Shown here: positions 31,687 through 40,237 of the stretch, in pieces
How the letters are laid out: every line of letters begins with the position of its first letter
How positions within the stretch are numbered: the stretch's first letter is position 1
NCBI RefSeq assembly: GCF_001976145.1
Contig: NZ_MOXD01000012.1
Location: 62,001-126,000 of the forward strand
Direction: 5' to 3'
DNA: 64,000 bases
Source: Serratia oryzae
GTDB taxonomy: Bacteria > Pseudomonadota > Gammaproteobacteria > Enterobacterales > Enterobacteriaceae
Program-made: the position numbers and the translations under genes
Notes under the pieces: generated by a model
Seen by the model: only the letters and a program-made list of their open reading frames with translations
Databases searched by the model: none
What the model was told of the DNA's origin: nothing

Positions 31687-31829
31687 ATTTTTTCTGATGT
31701 CTGGCTTAGATTGGTCTTATTACCATCCAGATCAATCAGTTAAAATGGACTTGGCATAATCCTTCAATAAAGTTTGCTGTAATCCGTCTTACATGGCCTT
31801 GTGAAGAAGCAGGAATTAAGCGATCTTAT

Positions 31830-32187
31830 GTCTACCGGATAGGAACGGTTTGGAGCAGGAAAGCATCAGGATGATGCGGCTTCAGGAAGAAGAAATGGAT
31901 GCGCTCAGGAAGAGCGAACAAGGATTGCGTCAGGACGATGCTCAGGATGTTTCAGGATTGAAACCAAGGACACCTCCAGGACGGAGATTGAGAGCTGGCA
32001 TAGGATGGCTGGTGGGTCAGGAAGACTTAGGAATCGCATCAGGAAGATGCTACAGGATATAGCAAGGATTGTTTGGTCAGGATGGCCGAAGGAAAAGTTT
32101 TCAGGGATTGAGCAGGGAGCACACTGTTTAGCTGGATTGCTATAAAACGAACCGGGGGCACTGTTAACGCAGTGCCCCCAATTTTTT
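31830..32187 (+). ncRNA. csrB: CsrB small RNA
   Basis: Small RNA that sequesters the translational regulator CsrA (RsmA). About 358 nt, with some 26 GGA motifs, many as CAGGA or AGGAT in hairpin loops (for example 31866-31873, 31932-31936, 31942-31948, 31952-31956). The 3' part AAAGTTTTCAGGGATTGAGC and the AAACGAACCGGG block match E. coli CsrB, and the terminator is GGGGGCACTG / CAGTGCCCCC plus TTTTTT (32154-32187). The 5' end (GTCTACCGGATAGGA) is set by similarity to E. coli and may shift by a few bases. Location beside syd agrees. Confidence 0.93.
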
Positions 32188-32199
32188 CCCCGTTAGTTG

Positions 32200-32230
32200 A
32201 TGCTCAACAATGTTTAACGTTGTTGAGCAT
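32200..32230. other. Perfect 11-bp hairpin between csrB and the MFS gene
   Basis: ATGCTCAACAA and TTGTTGAGCAT are perfectly complementary around a 9-nt loop. No T-run follows on either strand. It may help end the convergent MFS transcript together with the csrB terminator, or be a structural remnant. Confidence 0.5.
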
Positions 32231-32242
32231 TAACCTCCGTGA

Positions 32243-33490
32243 TTAACCGATCGCCCCCAAGACATCGCCCGTACTCTGCTTCTTCGGCAGCAGGAATAAG
32301 GTGGCGTAAATATCCAACAGATAAATACCCGCCAGCAGGCTGATGGCTGCCGTAAAGGAAACCTGAGTCACCAGCACGCCAATCACTAGCGGCCCAAGGC
32401 CACCAACGCCACGCCCCAGGTTGAACAGGATATTTTGCGCTGTAGCACGCGCCTGTACCGGGTAAGTGTCGGAAATCAAGGCACCGTAGCCGCCAATCAT
32501 GCCGTTGACAAATACCCCCATCAGCGCACCGGCAAACAGCATCAAGGTTGGATCGCTGAGCTGGGCATAGCAAATGACCATCACGACGGCACCAATCTGG
32601 TAGCTGACGAAGATTTTCCAGCGTGGGAAGCGGTCAGCTAATACCCCAAACAGCCAAATGCCAAAGGTCATGCCGAGCACCGTGACAGCGGTCCAGATAC
32701 CGGACTTGGTCAGCGAAAAACCAAAGTTTTTTGCCAGATAGGTTGGCATCCAAATCATCAACCCGTAATAACCGAAGTTCTGTACCGAACACAGGATGAA
32801 GATCCCCAAGCTGGCTTTACCTGTTGCACGATCCTTGAACAGCAGTTTCACGCGTTGAGTGAAGGACAGATGTTGTTCACCAGCCAACTGTTGTGCAAAT
32901 TCTTTGGGCTCGCCCATAGTGCGCCGGATAAAGAAAGAGACCAGCGCTGGCAGCAGGCCAACCAGGAACATCCCGCGCCAGCCGATATAAGGCAGTAAGA
33001 GCGGGGTGAGGAAGGCGGCGGCCAGCACGCCAAGCTGCCAGCCCATGCCGACGTAGGCTGAAGCGCGGTTGCGTTTCTCTGCTGGCCAGGCTTCGGCGAT
33101 CAGTGCCATGCCGATACCAAATTCACCGCCCAGTCCGATGCCGGCTAACGTACGGTAAGCGAGCAGATCCCAGTAACCGACTGCGATAGCGCACAGGCCG
33201 GTAAACAGGGAAAACATCAAAATGGTGAGGGTCAGAATGCGGATGCGGCCGAAACGGTCGCTGAGGTGGCCGAAGATCACACCACCAATCACTGCGCCGA
33301 TCAGCGTCCAAGTGACCAGTGAACCGGCTTCCGATGAGGTCAGGCCCAATTCAGAGGTGATCACCGGCAGCATAAAGCCGAGTATCAGCAAATCGAAGCC
33401 ATCCATTGCATAACCGGTAACCGAAGCCAACATGGCTTTACCGGGTGTCGCATGATTTTTTGTTGATGAGATTGCGGACATATCTTTCAT
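32243..33490 (-). CDS. MFS transporter, aromatic acid:H+ symporter-like
   Basis: Twelve-helix inner-membrane permease, 415 residues. The N-terminal motif GYAMDGFDLLILGFMLPVI resembles the DGFD signature of the AAHS (aromatic acid:H+ symporter) family, and the loop motif GHLSDRFGRIRIL is the MFS motif between helices 2 and 3, repeated in the second half as GVLADRFPRWKI. The substrate cannot be read from the sequence; sugar acids or aromatic acids are possible. It lies between csrB and yqcC, where E. coli has no such gene. ATG 33481 is an alternative start. Confidence 0.85.
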   Translation of the reverse strand: MKDMSAISSTKNHATPGKAMLASVTGYAMDGFDLLILGFMLPVITSELGLTSSEAGSLVTWTLIGAVIGGVIFGHLSDRFGRIRILTLTILMFSLFTGLCAIAVGYWDLLAYRTLAGIGLGGEFGIGMALIAEAWPAEKRNRASAYVGMGWQLGVLAAAFLTPLLLPYIGWRGMFLVGLLPALVSFFIRRTMGEPKEFAQQLAGEQHLSFTQRVKLLFKDRATGKASLGIFILCSVQNFGYYGLMIWMPTYLAKNFGFSLTKSGIWTAVTVLGMTFGIWLFGVLADRFPRWKIFVSYQIGAVVMVICYAQLSDPTLMLFAGALMGVFVNGMIGGYGALISDTYPVQARATAQNILFNLGRGVGGLGPLVIGVLVTQVSFTAAISLLAGIYLLDIYATLFLLPKKQSTGDVLGAIG

Positions 33491-33645
33491 CTGTGTGGTT
33501 TTGAGTGAGCGTATTGTGCCGTGTCACGTGCGGTGCCACCAGATAAAATGTGCAGATATCGTTAACTCAGCGGAGTTGGGCGTCGCATGGCTTAAATGCT
33601 ATGCTTTCGCGCTGATAATCAGGGCCACAGATTTTGGGAATGTCG

Positions 33646-33975
33646 ATGAATAGAGAAAACCAGGTTCGCCAAAGTTTACAGGCGATTGAACGAGCCATGC
33701 AGGATTTGGCGCTGTGGCAGGCGGCACCGCCTGAACCTGAGGCTTTTTTCAGCACGGAACCTTTCTGCGTAGACAGCATGCGGGCAGAAGAGTGGCTGCA
33801 GTGGGTGTTGCTGCCGCGGATGATGGCGTTGCTGGATGCCGGAGCAGCATTACCAACGCGTTTTATGATTGCACCTTATTTTGAAGAAGCACTGAAGGAT
33901 AAACAGCCAAACTGCATGCCGCTGCTGGCGTTGCTGCAGCATCTGGATTCGTTGCTGAACAATCCACCAGGGTAA
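33646..33975 (+). CDS. yqcC: YqcC family protein
   Basis: Conserved small protein of unknown function, 109 residues from ATG 33646, the same as E. coli YqcC. GGGA lies 6 bp upstream; earlier in-frame starts (33634, 33640) are possible. The family core EEWLQWVLLPRMMALLDAGAALP is recognisable (quoted in parts: EEWLQWVLLPRM and LPTRFMIAPYFEEAL). In E. coli it precedes truC and yqcA directly; here about 12 kb separates them. Confidence 0.88.
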   Translation: MNRENQVRQSLQAIERAMQDLALWQAAPPEPEAFFSTEPFCVDSMRAEEWLQWVLLPRMMALLDAGAALPTRFMIAPYFEEALKDKQPNCMPLLALLQHLDSLLNNPPG

Positions 33976-34188
33976 TTTGCGTAGCGCCTCGACTTTTTGC
34001 CATTACTTACAAGACCAGTGGGGAAATCCTGGTGAAAAATGCAGCTAAATTTCTTGATGACAGATAGACTGGATAGTCAGCTCACTTCGCTGCATTTATT
34101 CGTTTGCACAGTGGTTGTATTTAACACGTGAATTAAAGCGTTAGGCTGTTTTCTGGGTGTTGATCCGGGATCATAAGGTGCTGCAATA

Positions 34189-37100
34189 ATGGATTTATTA
34201 AGGTTCATCCTTCGTCTGCCCTTTACTTTGGTAAAAGGCGTGTTTCGCCTGCTGGCTTTTATTCTGGGATTGCTGGGGCGGCTGTTCAAGCCGCTAATTG
34301 GCAATGTGAGCTGGAATGCTCCTGCCTGGATGATGGCGCTGTCAGGCGGCCTGAAGCGCGCTTTCCTGCGTTTGGAAAGCGGGGTGGATAAATATCCAAA
34401 AGCCATCAGCCTGGCGCTGGTGGTGTTATTGTGCGTAGCCGGTGGTGCGTTCTACGGTTGGAACTGGTGGCTGAACCGGCCGCAGCCGATTGAGCCTGCA
34501 CCGATGGTATATCAGGAAACCAGCGTGAAGGTTTCCGATCCTGAACTCATTAATTATGCACTCGCGAAGCCCACACCGCAGGAAGTGGTGCTCGCTTTCC
34601 GCAATTCGGTCGCACCGCTGACCGATGTGGGTAAAGTGGTGGAAAAAGGGGTGACGCTTAGCCCGGCCATCGAGGGGCAGTGGCAATGGCGCAATGCCTG
34701 GACTTTGGTCTTTACGCCGAAAAATCCGTTGCCGATGGGCGCTAAATACGAGATTAAGCTCGATCCTGCCGTGCTGCTGGCCCCGCAAATTAAGCTCAAT
34801 GACACCCGTTACAGCGTCAACGTACCGGCGTTCGGCTATCAGTTGGGGCAGGCTGAATATTATCAAGATCCGCAGGATCCACAAAAGCGCAGCGCTATCT
34901 TTAACGTAAAATTCAATGCGCCCGTGGATGTGGCCAGTTTTGAAAAACAGATCGCGCTGGGGCTGACGGAAGCCAAGGGCAAATCGGAAAAGAAACTGAA
35001 TTTCTCTTTGGTCTATGACGAGAAAAAATTGAATGCCTGGGTGCATTCAGAAGCGCTGAAAGCGTTGGATCACGGTGGTTCGGTGCATCTGACGATTGGT
35101 CAGGGGGTTAAATCGGTGGTGCCTGCCAATGCCACCGCGGAAACCAAGGATAACTGGGTCTCGGTACCAACGCTGTATAGCCTGGTGGTGAAAGATGCCA
35201 GCGCGCAGGTGGTGGATGCTGATGGTGCTAAAGGCCAGCGTGCGCTGATCGTCGCCTTCAGCGATGCGGTGAAAGATAGCGATGTTGGCCGTGCGGTCAA
35301 AGCCTGGCTGCTGCCGCAGCACGGCCTTGATGAGACAGAGGCCGAGCAGGATCCGAACCAGTTTTATCGCTGGAGTGTCCAGAGCGTTGATAAGAAGGTG
35401 CTGGCGCAGTCAACGCCGCTGAATCTTACGCTCAACGAGGCGGAAGAAAGCTATCAGTCGCAGTTCAGCTTCAAGTTCGAGGCGCCCGCACACCGCTTTA
35501 TGCTGATCGAAATTGATGATCTGATGACTTCATCCGGTGGCTATAAAATGCCGGAAAAGGTTTATCGCATCGTCGAAGTGCCAGATTATCCAAAGTCCTT
35601 GCAGTTTATGTCGCAAGGCTCGCTGCTGTCGGTCAACGGTGACAAGCAAATCAGCGTAGCGGCTCGCAACGTGTCGGGCCTGCGTCTGGATATCAAGCGG
35701 GTGATCCCAAGCCAGTTGCAACACATTGTCTCTTTTAAAAGCCAGGAATACTCGTCGGCGCAGTTTAATCAGCTTAATGACGAGTATTTTACCGAGCACT
35801 TCCAGTACCAGACGGTGATCAATAATGATCAACCGGGTGAAGTGAACTATCAGGGTATCGATCTCTCACGTTATCTCTCTACCAGCCCCGATTCCCATCG
35901 CGGCGTATTTTTATTAACGCTGTCGGAATGGCAACCGGAGAAGAAAAAACAGCCGCAGGCTGCGGAAGAAGAGGACAGTGAGCAGAGTGAAGAAGAAAGC
36001 GATAATGCGCCAAGCGTAGGGGACTCGCGCTTTGTCGTGGTGACCGATCTGGGGATTATTGCCAAACGTTCTCAGGATAAAACGCGCGACGTCTTTGTGC
36101 AGTCGATCCACAGTGGGGCACCGGTCAGCAATGCCAAAGTGTCGGTGATCGCCAAAAACGGTGTGGCACTGCTCAGCCAAACGACGGATGCCAACGGGCA
36201 TGTCCGCTTCCCGGCGTTGGATGTGTATACCAACGAGCGTAAGCCGGTGATGTTCCTGGTGGAAAAAGAAGGTGATGTCTCCTTCCTGCCAACCGGTGAC
36301 TATAACGATCGCGGGCTGGACTTCTCGCGTTTTGATATTGCAGGGGAAGAAACGCCGGTCGATCCGCGCACGTTGAACAGCTACCTGTTCTCCGATCGGG
36401 GTGTTTACCGGCCGGGGGATACTTTTAATATCGGTTTGATTACCCGCGCTGCCGACTGGGGCGTTGCTTTGGCCGGTGTGCCGGTGCGTGCCGAGATCCG
36501 TGATCCGCGCGATAAGCTGATGACCACGGTGCCGTTGACTCTCGGCAACAGCGGTTTCAACGAACTGAGTTATACCACCGATGAGAACGCACCGACGGGG
36601 GAATGGAACGTCTACCTGTACCTGATCGGCAAGAATAATGACACCACGACATTACTCGGCCATACCGCCGTGAACGTGAAGGAGTTCGAGCCCGATCAGT
36701 TAAAGGTGAAGCTTGAACTGACGCCGAATCGCCAGCAAGGGTGGGTGAAACCCTCCGAGCTGCAGGCGAACATTGATGTGCAGAACCTGTTTGGCACGCC
36801 AGCGCAAGATCGGCGGGTCACCTCAAAACTGACGCTGCGGCCGATGTACCCGAGTTTTGATCAGTTCCCAGATTACACTTTCTACGAGAATCGCCAGAAC
36901 AGCGATGGTTTTGAAACTGAACTGGAAGACAGAACCACCAATGAACAGGGGATGGCGAATATTCCGCTGGATCTGAAATCCTATGCGGATGCCACTTACC
37001 AACTGCAGTTGTTGTCTGAAGCCTTTGTTGCAGGTGGCGGGCGTTCTGTTGCCGCCACTGCCCGGGTGCTGGTGTCACCTTATGATTATCTGATCGGCGT

Positions 37101-40100
37101 GAAGCCGGACGGGGATTTAGGCTACATCAGCCGTGACGCGGTTCGTCACCTGAACGTGATTGCTGTCGATCCTGCGTTGAAGCAGATTGCATTACCCGAT
37201 CTGAAACTGGTGCTGATCGAACAACGCTATATCTCGGTGCTTACCAAACAGAATTCCGGGGTTTACAAATACCAGTCGAAGATGAAGGAAGTTCAGCTTT
37301 CCGAGCAGCCGCTGGCGCTCACTGAACAGGGTAACGATCTGGCGCTGGCGACTGATAAGCCCGGCGACTTTGTGCTGGTGATTGAAGATGCACAAGGCAA
37401 AGTGCTCAATCGCATTGCCTATAGCGTGGCAGGCAATGCCAACCTCAGCCGTTCACTGGATCGCAATGCCGAACTGAAGCTGAAACTGAACCAGGCGGAA
37501 TATCAGCCAGAGGAGGAGATCGAAGTCTCGATCAACGCCCCATATACCGGCAGCGGCTTGATTACTATAGAGAAAGATCGGGTGTACGGCTGGCAGTGGT
37601 TCCATAGCGATACCACCAGTTCGGTACAAAAAATCCGCGTCCCTGCCGGGATGGAAGGTAACGGTTATGTCAACGTGCAGTTTGTGCGTGACGTGAATTC
37701 CAGCGAAATCTTTATGAGCCCGCTGAGCTATGGCGTGATGCCATTTAAAATCAGCACGCGTGCCCGCCAGAACAACCTCGAAGTGTCGGCTCCAGCGGTC
37801 ATCAAGCCGGGTGAGAATCTGGCAATGACGGTGAAAACCGACGGCCCGCAGCAGGTGGCGTTGTTCGCCGTAGATGAGGGTATTTTGCAGGTGGCGCGCT
37901 ATCGCCTGAAAGATCCGCTGGAGTACTTCTTCCGCAAGCGGGAACTGAGGGTGGAAAGCTCGCAAATCCTCGATTTGATCCTGCCGGAATTCAGCAAGCT
38001 GATGGCGCTGACGGCGGCACCGGGCGGTGACGCCGGTGAGGGGCTGGATCTCAACCTGAATCCGTTCAAGCGTAAGCGCGATAAGCCGGTTGCCTACTGG
38101 TCAGGGATTACCGAAGTGAACGGTGAGAAACAGTTCGACTATCCGGTACCGGACTACTTCAACGGTAAAATCCGCGTGATGGCGATTTCGGTCACGCCGA
38201 ACAAAATCGGTAAAGCGCAAACCTCCGCAACGGTGCGGGATAACTTTATCATGACGCCGAATGTGCCTTCGATGGTGGCTCCGGGAGATGAATTTGATGT
38301 CAGCGTGGGGGTCAGCAACAACCTTGAAGGGCTGAATGGCCAAGCCGTGGCGGTGAGCATTCATCTGACGCCGCCACCGCAACTGGAAGTGGTTGGTAAC
38401 GCAGAGCAAAGCCTGCCGTTGGCTGAAAAGCGCGAAGGGGTGGTCAGTTTCCGCCTGCGTGCCAAGTCTGCACTCGGTGATGCGCCATTGGTGTTTGATG
38501 CGCGCTATGGCGACAAAGCCAGCCGCCGTACCATCAGCACTTCGGTGCGCCCAGCGATGCCTTACCGCACGCAGTCGGTGATGGGCAGGATAAACGGCAG
38601 TAGCCAGAATGTCGACAACCTGCGTCAGATGTTCGATGCCTATGCGCAGCGCAGAGCGGCGGTTTCTTACTCGCCACTGGTGCTGACCAGCGGCTTGGCG
38701 CAATATCTGGCGGACTACCCGTATTACTGCTCTGAACAGATTGTCAGCCGTTCAATTCCGCTGATGCTGCAAGGCCAGCACCCTGAAATGAACAGCAGTC
38801 TGAGCCAGGCGGAAGTCAGTAAGCAGTTGAAGAACCTGCTTGGCGTACTGCGTTCCCGCCAGAATGACAGTGGGGCTATCGGTGCCTGGCGTTCATCGCC
38901 GGATGCCGATCCTTTTGTGACGCCGTATGTGGTGCAATATCTGCTGGAGGTTAAAGCGGCGGGTTATGCGTTACCGGCCGGTATGCTGGAGGAGGCTAAC
39001 GGTGCCTTGCGTGAGCTGGCCGCCAGCAGTTACGAGGATCTCTATGACCTGCGCCTGCGTGCCTGGGCGGTTTACCTGCTGACGTTGCAGGGGGAAATCA
39101 CCACGAACTCCCTGGCCTCGGTGCAGGATACGCTGCAGAAACTCTATCCAGAGAGTTGGAAAACCGATCTGAGCGCGCTGTATCTGGCTTCGTCTTACCG
39201 CCTGTTAAAAATGGATGATGAGGCCAATGCTCTGTTGCAACCAAGCTGGAATCAGCTCAGCAAAGCTTATGACAATGCCTGGTGGACGCAGAATTATTTC
39301 GATCCCCTGGTGCAGGATGCTACGCGGTTGTATCTGATTACCCGTCACTTCGCGGAAAAAGTGTCGGCTATACCTGCGCAGGTGCTAGAGAACATGGTCA
39401 GGGCGCTGAGAGAAGAGCGTTATACCACTTACTCTTCTGCCATGAGCATTCTGGCGCTGGAGAGTTATTCGGCACAGGTAACGGCGCAGTCTGCCTCGGC
39501 GGAGACGCTGAAGATCACGCAAACCAGCAAGCGTAGCGGTGTCGATCCTCAGATCATTTCAACGCTGGAAGGGCGGTTTATCAAAGGGCAGTTTACTGCG
39601 GATGCGCAAGCGATCCACTTTGAAAATACCCGCGATGCACCAGCCTGGTATGTGGTAACGCAGGCCGGTTACGATCTGGCTGCGCCACAGAAGGCAATTT
39701 CGCGTGGCCTGGAGATCGCTCGCGATTACACCGATGAACAAGGTAAACCGCTAACGCAGGTGACGCTGGGGCAAAAAATCAATGTGCATCTGAAAATCCG
39801 CGCCAACTCGAAAGAGGGGCAAGATAATCTGGCGATTGTCGATCTGCTCCCGGGTGGTTTTGAGGTCGTGCAGCAAACGCCCCCGCCGCCGGAAACAGAA
39901 GGCGAGGGCGCGGGGAATAATGATGCTGACGCTGGCTGGCAGTCGCCGCTGGCGGCATCAGGCTCCACCTGGGCACCGGATTACAGCGATATTCGCGAAG
40001 ATCGGGTAATCATTTACGGCAGCGCCACGACAGATGTGCAGGAGTTTGTTTATCAGATCAAAGCCACCAACACCGGAAGTTTTGTGATCCCGCCTGCTTA

Positions 40101-40182
40101 TGGCGAAGCCATGTACGATCGTGAAGTACAGGCGCTTTCGGTCAGTAACGGTAAATTGGTTGTTGTACCAGCGAAAAACTAA
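34189..40182 (+). CDS. Membrane-anchored alpha-2-macroglobulin family protein
   Basis: Bacterial alpha-2-macroglobulin of 1997 residues, thought to trap proteases in the periplasm. A basic and hydrophobic N-terminus is followed by one membrane segment (about residues 72-95, ISLALVVLLCVAGGAFYGW), so it is anchored rather than lipid-modified. MG-type beta domains follow, with a charged linker near residues 584-612 (EEEDSEQSEEESD). The A2M domain starts around residue 1302 (VAYWSGITEVNGEKQFDYP), and the thioester motif YYCSEQ has C1514 and Q1517. The C-terminus resembles the MG10 domain. E. coli YfhM is shorter (about 1650) with a lipobox. pbpC follows 55 bp later, the usual pairing. Confidence 0.9.
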   Translation: MDLLRFILRLPFTLVKGVFRLLAFILGLLGRLFKPLIGNVSWNAPAWMMALSGGLKRAFLRLESGVDKYPKAISLALVVLLCVAGGAFYGWNWWLNRPQPIEPAPMVYQETSVKVSDPELINYALAKPTPQEVVLAFRNSVAPLTDVGKVVEKGVTLSPAIEGQWQWRNAWTLVFTPKNPLPMGAKYEIKLDPAVLLAPQIKLNDTRYSVNVPAFGYQLGQAEYYQDPQDPQKRSAIFNVKFNAPVDVASFEKQIALGLTEAKGKSEKKLNFSLVYDEKKLNAWVHSEALKALDHGGSVHLTIGQGVKSVVPANATAETKDNWVSVPTLYSLVVKDASAQVVDADGAKGQRALIVAFSDAVKDSDVGRAVKAWLLPQHGLDETEAEQDPNQFYRWSVQSVDKKVLAQSTPLNLTLNEAEESYQSQFSFKFEAPAHRFMLIEIDDLMTSSGGYKMPEKVYRIVEVPDYPKSLQFMSQGSLLSVNGDKQISVAARNVSGLRLDIKRVIPSQLQHIVSFKSQEYSSAQFNQLNDEYFTEHFQYQTVINNDQPGEVNYQGIDLSRYLSTSPDSHRGVFLLTLSEWQPEKKKQPQAAEEEDSEQSEEESDNAPSVGDSRFVVVTDLGIIAKRSQDKTRDVFVQSIHSGAPVSNAKVSVIAKNGVALLSQTTDANGHVRFPALDVYTNERKPVMFLVEKEGDVSFLPTGDYNDRGLDFSRFDIAGEETPVDPRTLNSYLFSDRGVYRPGDTFNIGLITRAADWGVALAGVPVRAEIRDPRDKLMTTVPLTLGNSGFNELSYTTDENAPTGEWNVYLYLIGKNNDTTTLLGHTAVNVKEFEPDQLKVKLELTPNRQQGWVKPSELQANIDVQNLFGTPAQDRRVTSKLTLRPMYPSFDQFPDYTFYENRQNSDGFETELEDRTTNEQGMANIPLDLKSYADATYQLQLLSEAFVAGGGRSVAATARVLVSPYDYLIGVKPDGDLGYISRDAVRHLNVIAVDPALKQIALPDLKLVLIEQRYISVLTKQNSGVYKYQSKMKEVQLSEQPLALTEQGNDLALATDKPGDFVLVIEDAQGKVLNRIAYSVAGNANLSRSLDRNAELKLKLNQAEYQPEEEIEVSINAPYTGSGLITIEKDRVYGWQWFHSDTTSSVQKIRVPAGMEGNGYVNVQFVRDVNSSEIFMSPLSYGVMPFKISTRARQNNLEVSAPAVIKPGENLAMTVKTDGPQQVALFAVDEGILQVARYRLKDPLEYFFRKRELRVESSQILDLILPEFSKLMALTAAPGGDAGEGLDLNLNPFKRKRDKPVAYWSGITEVNGEKQFDYPVPDYFNGKIRVMAISVTPNKIGKAQTSATVRDNFIMTPNVPSMVAPGDEFDVSVGVSNNLEGLNGQAVAVSIHLTPPPQLEVVGNAEQSLPLAEKREGVVSFRLRAKSALGDAPLVFDARYGDKASRRTISTSVRPAMPYRTQSVMGRINGSSQNVDNLRQMFDAYAQRRAAVSYSPLVLTSGLAQYLADYPYYCSEQIVSRSIPLMLQGQHPEMNSSLSQAEVSKQLKNLLGVLRSRQNDSGAIGAWRSSPDADPFVTPYVVQYLLEVKAAGYALPAGMLEEANGALRELAASSYEDLYDLRLRAWAVYLLTLQGEITTNSLASVQDTLQKLYPESWKTDLSALYLASSYRLLKMDDEANALLQPSWNQLSKAYDNAWWTQNYFDPLVQDATRLYLITRHFAEKVSAIPAQVLENMVRALREERYTTYSSAMSILALESYSAQVTAQSASAETLKITQTSKRSGVDPQIISTLEGRFIKGQFTADAQAIHFENTRDAPAWYVVTQAGYDLAAPQKAISRGLEIARDYTDEQGKPLTQVTLGQKINVHLKIRANSKEGQDNLAIVDLLPGGFEVVQQTPPPPETEGEGAGNNDADAGWQSPLAASGSTWAPDYSDIREDRVIIYGSATTDVQEFVYQIKATNTGSFVIPPAYGEAMYDREVQALSVSNGKLVVVPAKN

Positions 40183-40237
40183 TAAACCACCATTCCCCTG
40201 CCGTGTGGCAACGGCGGGGGAGGGGGCTGAGTGGTAA

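Noticed and set aside
31850-32062. A 70-codon open frame rich in Gln, Glu and Arg
   Set aside because: It lies wholly within csrB; the apparent repeats come from the GGA motifs of the RNA.
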